Positions 41,958 through 53,229 of a DNA stretch of 64,000 nt are shown one piece after another (position 1 is the first letter of the stretch; each line of letters opens with the position of its first letter). This DNA is from Macrothele yani. Its lineage: Eukaryota; Arthropoda; Arachnida; Araneae; Macrothelidae. The notes under the pieces were generated by a model that was not told the origin of the DNA, ran no database searches, and worked only from the letters and a program-made list of their open reading frames with translations. Where the stretch lies: contig CM077016.1 of NCBI GenBank assembly GCA_039090855.1, positions 54,795,936 to 54,859,935 of the forward strand, read 5' to 3'. A program made the translations under genes and the position numbers.

Positions 41958-42362
41958 TTAAATCCATATGTGATAATATTTATTTAACTATTGAATATTT
42001 TGGTGTGAAGAATCATTGTATAACTCATGAACAAGTTTTTTGGGTTTGTATAAGATTTCTGCTATTATTTAAAAGTTGATCAATCTTTGGGACTTTTTGG
42101 CTCCACCATTTCGTGATGTAGTGGAATAGAATTCTAATAAATGTTTTCTTAGTGTTCCACATTCTGGTTTCAAATGAATACACTTAGGATCCGCAGGACA
42201 AAAATAAAAAAAAAAAAAAAAAAAAAAAAAGGCCATTATTTCACGACTACTGAAGCACTGGCCTCTCTTAGTAGTGAAGGTTTCACTAAATCTACAACGG
42301 CCGTTCCATAAAAACTGAGAGTAAAATCACACAAAATGAAGCAATATAGGTACAGCAAAATA
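41958..42362. other. No recognised gene; poly-A tract
   Basis: AT-rich with a run of about 24 A near 42207-42230 that may be the tail of an unrecognised retroposon. Confidence 0.5.
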
Positions 42363-42592
42363 CACTCACGGAAAAAAAAATCCCAACACCACGAAAAAAC
42401 AGTTGTACAGGAATGAAATGGCGGCAATACATTTGTATAGGTAACATATTTAATCGATTAAGGTTTCAAGATCACAGCTTAATGTAAGCGCGAGAAGAGC
42501 CATTTTAAATGTGAAATGCTGGTACATTAATAACCGGTGTAACCGCCAGAATGTTGAATGCAAGCACGCAAACGTTCATGCATTATGTCCTA

Positions 42593-43549
42593 CAGGTGCT
42601 GGATGTCAGTTTGTGGGAAGGAGTTCCATGCCTGTTGCACTTGGTCGGTCAATACAGTGACGGTTAATGCCGGTTGGGGGCGATGCTGGAGTTGTCGTCC
42701 AATGATGTCCCATACGTGCTCGATTGGTGAAAGATCTGGTGATCTAGCAGGCCACGGCAACATGTCGACACTCTGTAGAGCATGTTGGGTTACAACAGCG
42801 GTATGCGGGCGAGCGTTATCCTGTTGGAAAACACCCCCTGGAATGCTGTTCATGAATGGCAGCACAACAGGTTGAATCACCAGACCGACGTACAACTGTG
42901 CCGTCAGGGTGCGTGGGATAACCACGAGAGTGCTCCTGCTGTCATAGGAAATTGCTCCCCAGACCATAACTCCAGGTGTAGGTCCAGTGTGTCTCGGCCG
43001 CAGACAGGTTGGTTGCAGGCGCTCACCTGGCCTCCTCCTAACCAACACACGGCCATCACTGGCACCCAGGCAGAACCGGCTTTCATCAGAAAACACAACA
43101 TATCTCCACTTCGTCCTCCAATGAGCTCTAGCTTGACACCATTGACGTCGCAAACGGCAGTGGGTTGGAGTAAGTGGAATGCACGCTACAGGGCGTTTGG
43201 TTCGGAGCTGTCCTGCAAGTAACCGATTTGTAACAGTTCGTTGTGTCACTGTGGTGGCAACTGCAGCTCGAATTGCTGCCGCAGACGCGGTACGATGCGC
43301 CACGGCCATACGCCGCACACGACGGCCTTCCCTCTCAGTAATGCCACGTGGCCGGCCGGAACCCGGTCTTCTTGAGGCAGTACCTTCCCTTGACCACCGC
43401 TGCCAACAATCGTGCACAGTGGCTACATTCCTGCCAAGTCGTTCTCCAATATTGCGGAAAGAAAATCCACCTTCTCGTAGCCCTATTACACGACCTCGTT
43501 CAAACTCCGTGAGCTGTTGATAATGGCTTCTTCGTCTTCTTTAAGGCAT
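42593..43549 (-). pseudogene. Tc1-like transposase (family T4), nearly intact
   Basis: From the ATG at 43549 the frame is M-P-stop-RRRRSHYQQLTEFERGRVIG, so there is a nonsense codon at position 3. Otherwise it is open to 42593: HTH (FSFRNIGERLGRNVATVHDC), linker (TVTNRLLAGQLRTKRPVACI), VVFSDESRFCLGASDGRVLV (first D), GVMVWGAISYDSR, VFQQDNARPHTAVV (second D), WPARSPDLSPIEHVWDIIG (E), ending DIQHL plus stop. The LINE target duplication covers the start codon, so the promoter region is now 5.6 kb away. Confidence 0.9.
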
Positions 43550-43556
43550 TCTTGAC

Positions 43557-44003
43557 CGGCCGTTGTCAGAGGCTGGTTGAGTGAGTACCGTGTGATTGAT
43601 TGCGAATCAAATCGACTGCTATTTAGATAGACTCTGCTAGCAGAGCGAGGGGAGTGAATTGCTCCCCTCAAAAATCTTTTTTTAATTCGATCCCTGAATA
43701 TACAATAGGGTTTCGAGGCAGTGGGTTTGGACTTAGTTAAAACTGCCCTTGTAAGGGCAAAGTCCAAACCTCGGTCAAAGCAAGGTGCGCAACTCTGACA
43801 AACGCGCGGGTACGTCGTCGCCGTGCTGGTCCCACTGATCTACGGATCAGTCCAAATCCCGCACTCAACCAGGGTCAGGTGCAGGTTACAGCGGAAAGAA
43901 CCCCAGGGTACCGCTGAGCACCTGACTTTCGAACGTACTAAGTCTGACCGACCAGGGACACAGGTCCCAGGGCTTACACTCGGTTAGCAACCCGAGTAGA
44001 GAG
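43557..44003 (+). promoter_or_regulatory. 5' UTR / presumed internal promoter of the LINE
   Basis: Non-coding leader. A strong hairpin is visible: ggtttggactt (about 43724-43734) pairs with aagtccaaacc (43760-43770), enclosing a second hairpin gcccttgtaagggc. LINEs of this type usually start from a promoter inside the 5' UTR; that is family knowledge, not seen directly. Confidence 0.45.
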
Positions 44004-45149
44004 ATGGCAGAGGACGCGGGGGCTTCAACCCCCGGTCCAAGTGAGCCCGTTGAGGCAGACTGCGACTTAGAAATTCCGTCGGAATTCGCAAGCGCAGTCA
44101 ACTCCTTCTTCCAAGAGTTGGAGAGGATTCTAGAGAATCCTTCAAACAAGGTTCTGGTTAACACCAGAACCAAGATAAGGAAAGTAGCGAACTCGCTACA
44201 AGCAGCTTGCACCAAGCAAGTGATAGAGATGAGTCTCATCCAAGGGAGACTCCAGGAAAGAAGTGAGCACGCTAGCGCGGCTCCAAAGACATATGCCGAA
44301 GCGGCTCGAGCGAAGCCCGGCAAGGGGAATACGGCCCCTAAGCAAAAAACGGCGAAGAAGGAGGTAGCCAAGAAGGTGGCACCCAAGAGGGTCGAGAAGA
44401 GGCACGTGCTTCTCGTTTACCCCGCAACAGACAAGGGTTTTCCCTCGTCAGAAGACGTCAAGGCGGTTCTGCAAACACAGATTTGCCCCGCCAAACTCCA
44501 GATTGGGGTTAAGGGAGTTAGAAAGGTGAATGGGGGAGGAGTAATGGTGGAATGCTCCTCCGCCAAAGAAATAGAGAAACTGGATTCGGAGCTAAAGAGC
44601 AATGCAGTGACGAAGGAGAACCTTCGGTCCAGATTGCCAGCTAAGAGGAATCCAAGGTTTATCGTCTACGGGATAGACGGAAACCTGTCAAGGGAAGAGG
44701 TCGAGCAATGTCTCGCGGAACAGAACCCAGAGTTGGAGGAGAGCAGCCTCCAGCTCAAGTTCTCATTGAAGGTGAAGGGTGGGAAACGCCACTGGGTAGC
44801 AGAGGCGGACCCACTGACCTTCAAAAGAGTAATGAAGCGAGGCAAACTCGGAGTGGGATGGACCGTCCACTCAGTAAGGGAATATCTGAGGGAGGTCCGT
44901 TGCTACAGGTGTAACGGGTTCGGGCACTTTAGGTCAAGGTGCACCGAAGAGCAGGATAGATGTGCCCGGTGTGGGGAAACCGGGCACAAGCGCCAAGAGT
45001 GCAGCAATAGCCCGGTCTGCACTAACTGCTTGGCAAACAACAAGAGATTCAGACGTCGAGTGGATGTAGGCCACTCGAGTCTAGACAAGGAATGCCCAAG
45101 CCTTGTCAGAGAACTGGCTCTGCTAAAAGAACGCACTCATTATGGATAA
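44004..45149 (+). CDS. LINE ORF1 protein, Gag-like with CCHC zinc knuckles
   Basis: 381 codons, uninterrupted. The N-terminal third is acidic then Ala/Lys-rich (PKTYAEAARAKPGKGNTAPK), typical of a nucleic-acid-binding linker. The middle (residues about 130-290) is probably RRM/PRE-like (HVLLVYPATDKGFPSSEDVK; RFIVYGIDGNLSREEVEQCL). The C-terminus has zinc knuckles CYRCNGFGHFRSRC and CARCGETGHKRQEC plus a third, looser CTNCLANNKRF...C. Its role is to package LINE RNA into an RNP. The stop overlaps the ORF2 start by 8 bp (atggataa), suggesting translational coupling or reinitiation. Confidence 0.9.
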   Translation: MAEDAGASTPGPSEPVEADCDLEIPSEFASAVNSFFQELERILENPSNKVLVNTRTKIRKVANSLQAACTKQVIEMSLIQGRLQERSEHASAAPKTYAEAARAKPGKGNTAPKQKTAKKEVAKKVAPKRVEKRHVLLVYPATDKGFPSSEDVKAVLQTQICPAKLQIGVKGVRKVNGGGVMVECSSAKEIEKLDSELKSNAVTKENLRSRLPAKRNPRFIVYGIDGNLSREEVEQCLAEQNPELEESSLQLKFSLKVKGGKRHWVAEADPLTFKRVMKRGKLGVGWTVHSVREYLREVRCYRCNGFGHFRSRCTEEQDRCARCGETGHKRQECSNSPVCTNCLANNKRFRRRVDVGHSSLDKECPSLVRELALLKERTHYG

Positions 45150-48100
45150 TAAACCAAAGAGAGGCGTTAAGGTGCTTCAAATCAATCTGCACCACGCACG
45201 GGCAGCAACAACACAGGCCCTGGTGACAGCCACTGAGCAAAAAGCTCATATTCTGCTATTGCAGGAACCATTCGAACAGGGGGAAGAGTGGTGGGCTTCC
45301 CTAACTCCTACCGGATCTACCACCCTAGGGTGGCAAAGCCCAGGGTGGCCACGGTCGTGAAAGACCCGTCCCTAGCGGTTCTCGAGATAAAATGCTCCGA
45401 GAACGTGGTCGCCCTCGGCGTGGAATGTGGTGATGCAAAATTTTTAATGGTAAACGTATACAGTTCTCCGGCAGGCAATTTGAGAGAAACGCTGAATGAG
45501 CTAATGGCTCTATTAGGGGAATTCCCCAGTCATGAGATAATAATAGCAGGCGACTTCAACGCGAAGAGTCCTCTCTGGGGCAATCAGAACGAGGACGAAC
45601 GCGGCCAGCTACTAGTGGACTTTGCCAACGCGGCAGACCTGAGTTTCTTGAACGATCCAGAGAGCACCCCGACCTTCCAAGGGGCGAGGGGCTCCTCTTG
45701 GATCGACGTGACTCTCGTCAGAGTCTCAAAGCGCAGCCTTGTCCAGGATTGGCAAGTACTGGACGACGAGAGCTGCAGTGACCACCTAGCGCTATCTTTC
45801 GTTTTGGGATCGGAAAAGCCCATCCGACCCAAGCGCAAAAGATTCTTAATGAAGAATCTAGACTGGTGGGCTTTTAAAGCCAAGTTAACTACCTTGTTGG
45901 GAGGTAGGAGGGAAGAAGAGGCCGCAGAAGTGTCGGACCTCAACTCCCTCTTTGAAGAACTTACCAGTCAAATAACAACGCTATGCGAGAGTAGTAAGGG
46001 AAATAAAAGGGGAGCCAAGGACCCCCACCCCTGGTGGTCGGAGAAACTAAAAGCTCTAAGGGCGAGAGCTAGGCGGAGTAGGAAAGCTCTGCAAAGAGCA
46101 AAAGCTACTCCGCAAGACAGGGAGTGCACAGAAGTGCATAAAAAGGCTCGTTCAGCATACAGGAGAGAACTGAATCTCTCGAAAATCTCCTACTGGAGAA
46201 AACTGTGTGAGTTTCAAACTCCGGCTGACCCTTTCGGGATCCCCTATAAGATCTCGAGGGGATCCATAACCGAACCGCTAAAACTAGCAGCGGTAGAAAG
46301 GGCAGACGGTAGCCTATCAAAGACTCTTGATAGTACCGTAGAAAGTCTCTTGGATTACCACTTCCAAGGAGACGAGGGAGAAGGGGACTCCCCTCAACAA
46401 AAAGAAATAAGGGAAGAAAGTCGGATCCCGCCGGACACTGGTGAGGACCCCCCCTTCACGAGAGACGAAGTGGAGAATGCCCTCTCCAGTCTAAATACGG
46501 GCAAAGCACCAGGCAAGGATGGGTTCGACCTCAGCATAGTCAGAGAAATCTACTATGCAAATCCCGGGTATTTTGTGGCGCTCCTAAACGAATGCCTCGG
46601 GAGGGGAATCTTCCCAGACTTGTGGAAAACAGCGGTGCTAGTTCTTTTCAACAAGACCGGAAGAACAAAAATGACCCCGCAGCCTATAGGCCCATCTGCC
46701 TCCTCTCGGCGTGGAGCAAGGTGCTGGACAAGCTCATAACGAACAGAGCGCTTGGCTTCCTCATGGAGCAGGGAAAGCTAAACAGGAACCAATTTGGTTT
46801 CCTTCCGGGGCGTTGCGCAACGCAGGCAATTCGCAGCCTCCGAGAGAGGGCAGAGAGGAACAAAGCGGAGGGGCTCCATACCTGCTTCATCTCACTAGAC
46901 GTGAGGGGGCATTCAACAGTGTCTGGTGGCCAATGGTTTTAACCAGACTTAAAGAACTTGGCTGTCCAAGGAACCTGTTCAAACTGATCAGCAGCTACCT
47001 GTCTGATAGAAGAGTCGAGTTCGAAGCGGGGAATGGGCAATCCTCGCGTTCGTACCATAGAGGGTGTCCGCAAGGATCCAACTCCGGGCCGCTCTGGTGG
47101 AATATAGTTGCTGATTCAGCACTGAACCTAGACCTGGGGCCCGCAGTGGAGATTCAAGCCTATGCGGACGATTTCGTTCTCGTGGTCTCCGCCTCAGGGA
47201 GACACGTGATCGAAAGAGAAGCACATAGGGCCTTGGATGTGCTAGAAAATTGGAGCAGAGAAAGCAAACTGTGCTTCGCTCCTGAGAAGACCACTCTGCT
47301 AGCAATAGCGAAGAGTGGAGTAATGAAAACACCGCCTAAGTGCAAATTCCAAGGGTGCACTATCAAGGCGGTGCGTGAAATGAAGTACTTGGGTGTGGTC
47401 CTGGATCAGAGTCTATCAGGGCTGCCACACCTGAGGCACCTTAGAACAAGGTGCACGGTGATTCTCAATAGATTGAATGGCATGAGGTTAACGGGCAAAA
47501 CCAAGAAGGCCATCTATCAGAGAGGAATTGAAAGAATTCTGACGTATGCAAGTGGAGCTTGGTGGACTCCCACAGTCAGAATGAAGAAGGGGATAAACCA
47601 AATCCAAAGGTTGGCCCTACTAGGGATAACCGGTTGTTTTCGCACAACGTCAACCCTAGCACTCCAAGTGCTGGCGGGGTGCGAGCCGGCAGACCTAGTA
47701 GCGGAAAGGGAGGCAGCAATGCACTGCCTAAGGACAGGCGAGGACGCTTACCTTCTCGGTGCGCCGCATCGAGCCTCCGACATGGAGATGGAAAGCGTAG
47801 ACTGGCAGATCCACCCTGCCGAGGAAATTTGCCCACCGTGGGATAAGGAGAAACCCACGGGAGTTGGGCATGAGCTGTTCACGGACGGCTCAAAGTTGAA
47901 GGGACAAGTGGGGGCAGGCTTCTGTGCGTTCTCGGACGGGAACGAAGCCACTGCAGGAAGCGTGAAATTATCGCAGAACGCTTCGGTCTTTCAGGCAGAA
48001 CTTCTGGCGATAGAGACGGCACTCACCTGGGCACTCCCCAGGCGTAGTGACGAAAGAATAAAACTCTACTCGGACAGTGAGGCAGCACTGCAGGCTCTGA

Positions 48101-48759
48101 GTAGATTCAGGGGAAGAAACCCCATCGTCCAGAGGATCAAAACCCTCTTGAGGGCAAAGGGAGATGGGGCGGTTAGTTTCCACTGGGTACGAAGCCATGT
48201 CGGAACCCTAGGAAACGAAAGGGCAGATCAGCTGGCGAAGGCAGCCACGCTGAAAGAGACGGTCGACGTGCAATGCAGAACGCCGCGAAGGTGTATTCGC
48301 GCAGCACTAGCACGTCGGACCATGACCGAATGGCAGGTCAGATGGGACACGGGAGAGACAGGGCGGAAGACACACAGAGTGTTTCCGAAAGTCTCGACCA
48401 AACGAGCACAGACAAATAAGTTCCTGAATCAAGTACTCAGTGGCCATGGCATCAGCCCTGAATACCTAGGCAGATTTGCCATCAGGAACTGCACTTGTCC
48501 CTGTGGAAAGAGAACGGCAAGCATAGAACACTGCGTACTTGAATGCAGTTGCTTCGCCGAATGGAGAAACACACTGATCCCAGGTGTGCAAAGAACGCGA
48601 AGATTGGATCTGCTCATCCAATCTTCCGTTAACAGGAGGGGGATAATAGCCTTGGTTGAAAGGCTAACCCTCCAGCAACATACCATCTTCCCCAATCAAA
48701 CGGGGACCGAAACGCAGGAGGTGAACGTGCACACCGAAAGCGAATCGGAAGATGAATGA
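45142..48759 (+). pseudogene. LINE ORF2 polyprotein: AP endonuclease, reverse transcriptase, RNase H (frameshifted)
   Basis: Starts MDNKPKRGVKVLQINLHHAR at 45142. Endonuclease: LLLQEPFEQG (E), then after a frameshift near 45290 IIIAGDFNAKSPLWGNQN (D, N) and SCSDHLALSF (SDH). Reverse transcriptase: LNTGKAPGKDGFDLS, a frameshift near 46660, RPICLLSAWSKVLDKLI, FGFLPGRCATQAI, a frameshift near 46900, HRGCPQGSNSGPLWWN and YADDF at 47161-47175. RNase H: ELFTDGSKLKGQVGAG (D), QAELLAIETAL (E), LYSDSEAALQAL (D), HVGTLGNERADQLAKAA (D). A C-terminal Cys/His motif (CTCPCGKRTASIEHCVLEC) ends it. All catalytic residues remain; only the frameshifts inactivate it. Confidence 0.9.
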
Positions 48760-49728
48760 GGGTAGAAGTCTGTGGGAAAGCAGACGAAGAAACCACCAAT
48801 GTAAATATTCTGTAAATAAATTTTGCTATCTCTTGATGTTGTAAGTCCTAAGCATGAGGACAGTGTATACATGTGTGTAGATGTTTGAAAAAGAAAATAA
48901 AGGGAAATTATTCCCCAAAAAAAGTTCGAGGGCAAGGAATCTTCCAGTCAGCGAAAAAGTAAGAAACGACCTATCCCGCCAGACAGAGCGGGAACCCAGA
49001 CAAAGGTATTCTAGGTCGCCTGCCAGCACGTCACCACGGGCTGGTCTCTGGGCCATTGGGGTGGCCAGGGTCCGAACCGCGTCTCAAGGCAGGATAATTG
49101 TCGCAACATTTCAAAATAACATCCAAGGTGCTCAACAAGTCCCCGTGGAGCCAAGACAGATTGGCGGAACGGGACAATGAAATCAGTATATATTAAGGCA
49201 TTCTTGACTAACATCAACCCACTACGTCGAATCTCAACGATAACTAACGCTCACGAACGTTACAGCGCGTATTTACAGCAAACCTGCTTTGCATGTGCCG
49301 AGGGGCGCTACTAGCGCCACACGTATGCGCCGAGCGCGAAATTTGCATAGACGTCATCTTACAGATGTACTCTCACCGCCTACCAACTGTCGTTTATCTA
49401 ACACAACCCCTTCTTGGTGTTGGGATTTTTTTCCCGTCAGTGTATATGTTATTCTTTCTCAAAGTATCTTCCCTCGGATGATAGGCAACGGTCTCATTGT
49501 TTAATCCACTTTTCAAAGCATGTGACGAAGGCATTTTGTGGAAGCTGCTTTAGCGACCCCTATACAGCTCGAATAATGTCATCATCTGTGTTGAATGCTG
49601 CGCCACGGAACTTCTCCTTCTTTGCTGGAAGCAACCAGAAATCGCACTGGGCGAGGTCACGACTGTTGGCAGGCTGTGGCATGATTTCAATACTGCATTT
49701 CCTAAGAAACTGTTACGCAAGCCAGATG

Positions 49729-49958
49729 GCCGCCCCGGTGGCGCAGTGGTCTAAGCGATGGCCTCTGATCATTCGTCCGTAAGGGGTCCGGGTTCGAATT
49801 CCGGTGAGGCATGGATGCTTTGTTTGTCTTACGGCACTGGCTCTCTCTCTCTCTCTCCCTTCCCTGGAACCAGTGACCCTAAATTAGGGACGGGCGACTG
49901 CTTATAGCCCATTGAGTTGCTCACGGTGGTCATTAAACCTAAAAAAAAAAAAAAAAAA
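49729..49958 (+). mobile_element. SINE S1 copy in the mariner relic
   Basis: Full length with an expanded CT run (ggctctctctctctctc) and an A-tail. Target duplication aagccagatg/aagccacatg with one mismatch flanks it. Confidence 0.9.
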
Positions 49959-50188
49959 AGCCACATGTGGGCGGGCGTTATCATGGTGTAGGGTCCACTT
50001 GCCAATCAGTTCCGGCGGTCGCTTAATCGATGCAAGACTGAAATGTAACACTCAGCATTGACAGTAATTTGTGGAAGAACGGCATACTGGTAGACTACAC
50101 CTTTATGATCAAAGAGAATTATGATCACCTTCCCAGCTGACTTGGTTTGACGGACTTTTTTCGGAGGAGCCGAGCCTGTGTGTTTCCA

Positions 50189-50398
50189 GAACCTCGTTGG
50201 CGCAGTGGTCTAAGCGATGGCTTATGAACATTAGTCCGAAAGAGGTCCGGGTTCGAATCCCGGTGATGCATGGATGTTGTGTTTGTCTTACGGCACTGGC
50301 TCTCTCCCTTCCCTGGAACCAGTGACCCTGAATTAGGGACGGGCGACTGCTTATAGCCCATTGAGTTGCTCACGGTAGTCGTTAGACCTTAAAATCAA
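50189..50398 (+). mobile_element. SINE S1 copy in the mariner relic
   Basis: Lacks the first few bases; A box GGCGCAGTGGTCTAAGCG, B box GGTTCGAATCCCGG, body intact, tail ttagaccttaaaatc without a long A-run. Second SINE hit on the same mariner copy. Confidence 0.85.
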
Positions 50399-50832
50399 AG
50401 ACACTCGTTGCGCGACTTGTGAGGGGGTCGAAATAGTGGACCCACGTTTCATCGGCAGTTATTACTGTGTTTAGAAAGTTTGGATCCTTTGCAATCATTT
50501 GTTTCCACTCATGACACACCTGAACTCTGGCTAACAATTGTCCTCTCGTCAGGTGATGAGGTACCCATCTGGAGCACACACGATGCAGCAGTAATTTGGC
50601 GCGTAGAATGCGGAATGCCGTCGTTTTTGACGCCGCTAAATCTTCACACGTCATTCGTCGATCTTCTTGCAGGATTACCCAAACAGTGTTAACAATCGCT
50701 CCGTAACAACACTTTCAGGTCGACCAGGCCTAGGAGCGAGTTCAGCCGGCAAACAACCATTTTTTGAAATCGTGGTGCCACCTAAAAATCGTTCACTCAC
50801 CCAAACATTTATCTATGTAAGCTTTTTTTCAT

Positions 50833-51264
50833 TAAGGCTCTACGAGACCCGCCACCTTGTATTGCCGCCTTCTCTTGTTAACCAACGGGCAAGCGTATTT
50901 CACAAATTGCTCGGGCAATTTTGCACATTTTTGGAACACCGTTTGTGGCTAACGCAAGATATATGATAAATAAAGAGTTACCTGGTTTCAGGAGTTTTAT
51001 TGACCTTCCCCTTCATTTTTTTATCTGCAGCGAAAGTCAAACCAAGGCGTCTTCCATAGTTTTATTAATTAATAAAAAATACTTAAAGGGTCCAAAATGA
51101 AAATCCGAAACCAGGGAACTCTTTATTTATCATATATCTTGCGTTAGCCACAAACTGTGTTCCAAAAGTGTGCAATATTGCCTGAGCAATTTGTGAAATA
51201 CGCTTGCCCGTTGGTTAATAAGAGAAGGCAGCAATACAAGATGGCGGGTCTTTTAGAGCCTTAA
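50833..51264. mobile_element. Foldback MITE, family M2
   Basis: TTAAGGCTCTACGAGACCCGCC at the left and the near complement ggcgggtcttttagagccttaa at the right, with arms of about 165 bp that include gatatatgataaataaagag and its complement. The TTAA at each end may be the target duplication. The centre is about 90 bp. Confidence 0.85.
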
Positions 51265-51514
51265 ATCAGCTGTTTCTGGAGCCGTTTTACCCAAACGATA
51301 GCAAATTTTTATCGCACGACGCTTCTTAGCTCTGAATAGCGCTGATTTCGAAATGCAGACGTACCTTAAACAACAGTGCAATAATAAACCAGAATCGTCT
51401 GCCACGGCTAATAACTGTTACCATAGATACTTCCTTAATTCAGTTAGTCGTCTGCGTGGTTATTTTCCCCCTTCGCACTGTTGTCAGCTCAAAAAAAAAT
51501 TACTCTCAGTAATT
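51265..51514. other. No recognised gene
   Basis: Short spacer with no recognisable content. Confidence 0.5.
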
Positions 51515-51576
51515 ACTCTCTATAAAAAAAACCTGATTCTACGGTCTTTGTAGAATCGGGTTTTTTATAGAGAGAT
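51515..51576. repeat. Near-perfect ~27 bp-stem hairpin with 7-nt loop
   Basis: Arm 1 actctctataaaaaaaacct continuing gattctac, loop ggtcttt, arm 2 gtagaatcgggttttttata continuing gagag. One G-T wobble and a one-base difference in the A/T run. Size and shape resemble a small-RNA precursor or the tip of a MITE. Confidence 0.8.
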
Positions 51577-51977
51577 AGTCGTCAAACGAGAAATTTGATT
51601 TTCGTAGGTTTTATGATTTGTACAATGCTTTAAAATACAATTCGTAACCCTTTTTTGTTTCGCCGCAGTTTCGACTTTAAAAACGTATATCATTATTAAG
51701 GAACATCTTACGTTTCTTTAAAGCATAAATTTTACAATAGTATTTAACATTTTGAAACTTCGTGTTTACATTTATTCGTTTTTCAAGGCCATCCCCTAGA
51801 AAAACGTACAACCGAGGTTTCACTGTACTTTAATTATTTACACGATTTTGCCCATTTAGACAGGAAAAGCCTATTGGGGAGGGTGGGGGGGGGGTCGCCC
51901 AAATCATCCTCTCCTTGATTAGCTACTACTGATGCATCATATGGGCGAATAAAAGTAGTAATACCATCTTGCGACAG
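51577..51977. other. No recognised gene; G-rich tract
   Basis: AT-rich; a G-rich run (gaggggtgggg...) near 51878-51894. Confidence 0.5.
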
Positions 51978-52133
51978 CTCCAATAAAATTCATAGTACTT
52001 TGTACACAGCTAGTACTCATAAAGTACGAGCTCAAATCTTTACATTCAAATAAAACTCCAATAAAAAAAATCATAGAACGTTGTACAAAGCTAGTACTCA
52101 TAAAGTACGAACTCAAATCTTTGCATTCAAATG
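51978..52133 (+). repeat. 78 bp tandem duplication
   Basis: Two units starting ctccaataaaa at 51978 and 52056, both with agctagtactcataaagtac and tcaaatctttrcattcaaat. A few substitutions separate them. Confidence 0.9.
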
Positions 52134-53229
52134 AAACGTAACGTGCAACGCACATTTCACCCGGTTACTATACATATAATAGGTTATCTTGTGAGAAATA
52201 TTTGGGATTTCTGCTATTTTTGTGTACTATGTATGTCTTTTTGTATCACTTCCTATGACAAGAATAAACTATTGTGTAATCCAGGAGTACAAAAGAATCT
52301 AGGTCCCCCAATAATAGCACAGAGGAAGTATAGTGAACATGCTGCAACACTGAGCACAATGAATTAAACGTAAAATAAATCGGAAATCAAAGAAGCCGGG
52401 AAATTTGGGCCTGGCCCGTGCCAAACCTTTCTTAATTTTGCTTGGTGAAAGTTGAATTCAGAAGGATCATTAGCAAATGCTAAAAATAAATCAACTCATC
52501 TTAACTCTGTGCCAATTTTTATGTTTTGCTCAGTCCTCCGAGACTATTTTAAGCTTCCGCTCGAAAAGCATCAGAAACAAAAGCATTTCGAAACAGAAGG
52601 TGTTGACTGGATTTTAATGATTAAAAAGAGGTGTGGAAGAAAAAATCCGGGAAAACTAAACGCGAATCCAATTGCAAATACAAAAGTATTCTGGAAAAGG
52701 GAAATGAAATAGTGCAAGATAGGCGCGGTTTCGTATGAGCGGCCTAACAGATGCTGCAGAGTCGAGATTACTCGGGAGAAACAGACCGTTGTGACAACGC
52801 CTTCTTGTAACTCGTCGGTCCAGTCCATGAATAAGTTCATAAATGTTGAGAACAAAATAGAACCAACCCGTCATGTGTTGAGTACCATAACGCACGACTC
52901 ATGAGACTAAAACCTCTGTTTTGGATGAAACGCAATGCATTCAGTAGACGAAATATTAAAGCTAGGGGTAACGGGGAGAGTTGACATGGGCATCCCCCTC
53001 GCAGAGTGGAACAGTCCCAAACCGAATGCACGCGATAAATAGACGGACAAGCAGGTCTTCCCAACAGTGTACCGCAATCGATGAGCATGGGTAAACGTGG
53101 TGATCTGAGCGACGTTGATCGTGAATGAATTGTCAGCACAAGACAGATGGATCATTTCTATCGCCCAAGTGGTAAGCACCTTAGGGTTCCCGAAGGTAAC
53201 CGCATCAAGGGTGTATCGCGAGTATATCA
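52134..53229. other. No recognised gene
   Basis: About 1.1 kb without recognisable genes or repeats. Short open frames on both strands lack known motifs. Confidence 0.5.

Larger units (their letters stand above)
43557..49192 (+). mobile_element. Full-length RNase H-type LINE (I/LOA-like), 5.6 kb
   Basis: A 16 bp duplication ttaaggcattcttgac flanks it (43541-43556, 49193-49208). Order: ~450 bp 5' UTR, ORF1 with zinc knuckles, ORF2 with endonuclease, reverse transcriptase and RNase H, and a ~430 bp 3' UTR ending in a short tatatta-type tail without poly-A. RNase H in ORF2 places it in the I supergroup. Young: the duplication is exact, but ORF2 has about three frameshifts. Confidence 0.95.
42363..49442 (-). 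mobile_element. Tc1-like element, family T4, split by a full-length LINE
   Basis: Ends CACTCACGGAAAAAAAAATC and (complement) CACTGACGGGAAAAAAATCC, each followed by CAACACC, with TA flanks at 42361-42362 and 49443-49444. The coding part is 42593-43549 and the rest of the 5' side is 49209-49442. In between sits the LINE at 43557-49192. Without the LINE and one duplication the element is about 1.43 kb. Confidence 0.95.
49445..50760 (-). pseudogene. Mariner-type transposase relic, split by two SINEs
   Basis: Read right to left. At 50760-50640, VVTE/VNTVWVILQEDRRMT-like residues. At 50654-50399, LHRVCSRWVPHHLTRGQLLA and NTVITADETWVHYFDPLTSR (first D). After SINE 50189-50398: PKKVRQTKSAGKVIIILFDH, KWTLHHDNARPHVA (second D). 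After SINE 49729-49958: NSRDLAQCDFWLLPAKKEKF (third D, DFWLLP) and CFEKWIKQ. Classic mariner DD34D order with stops and frameshifts. No terminal repeats found. Confidence 0.85.

Noticed and set aside
43179..43520. Forward frame opposite the T4 transposase
   Set aside because: Antisense shadow of the transposase HTH region.
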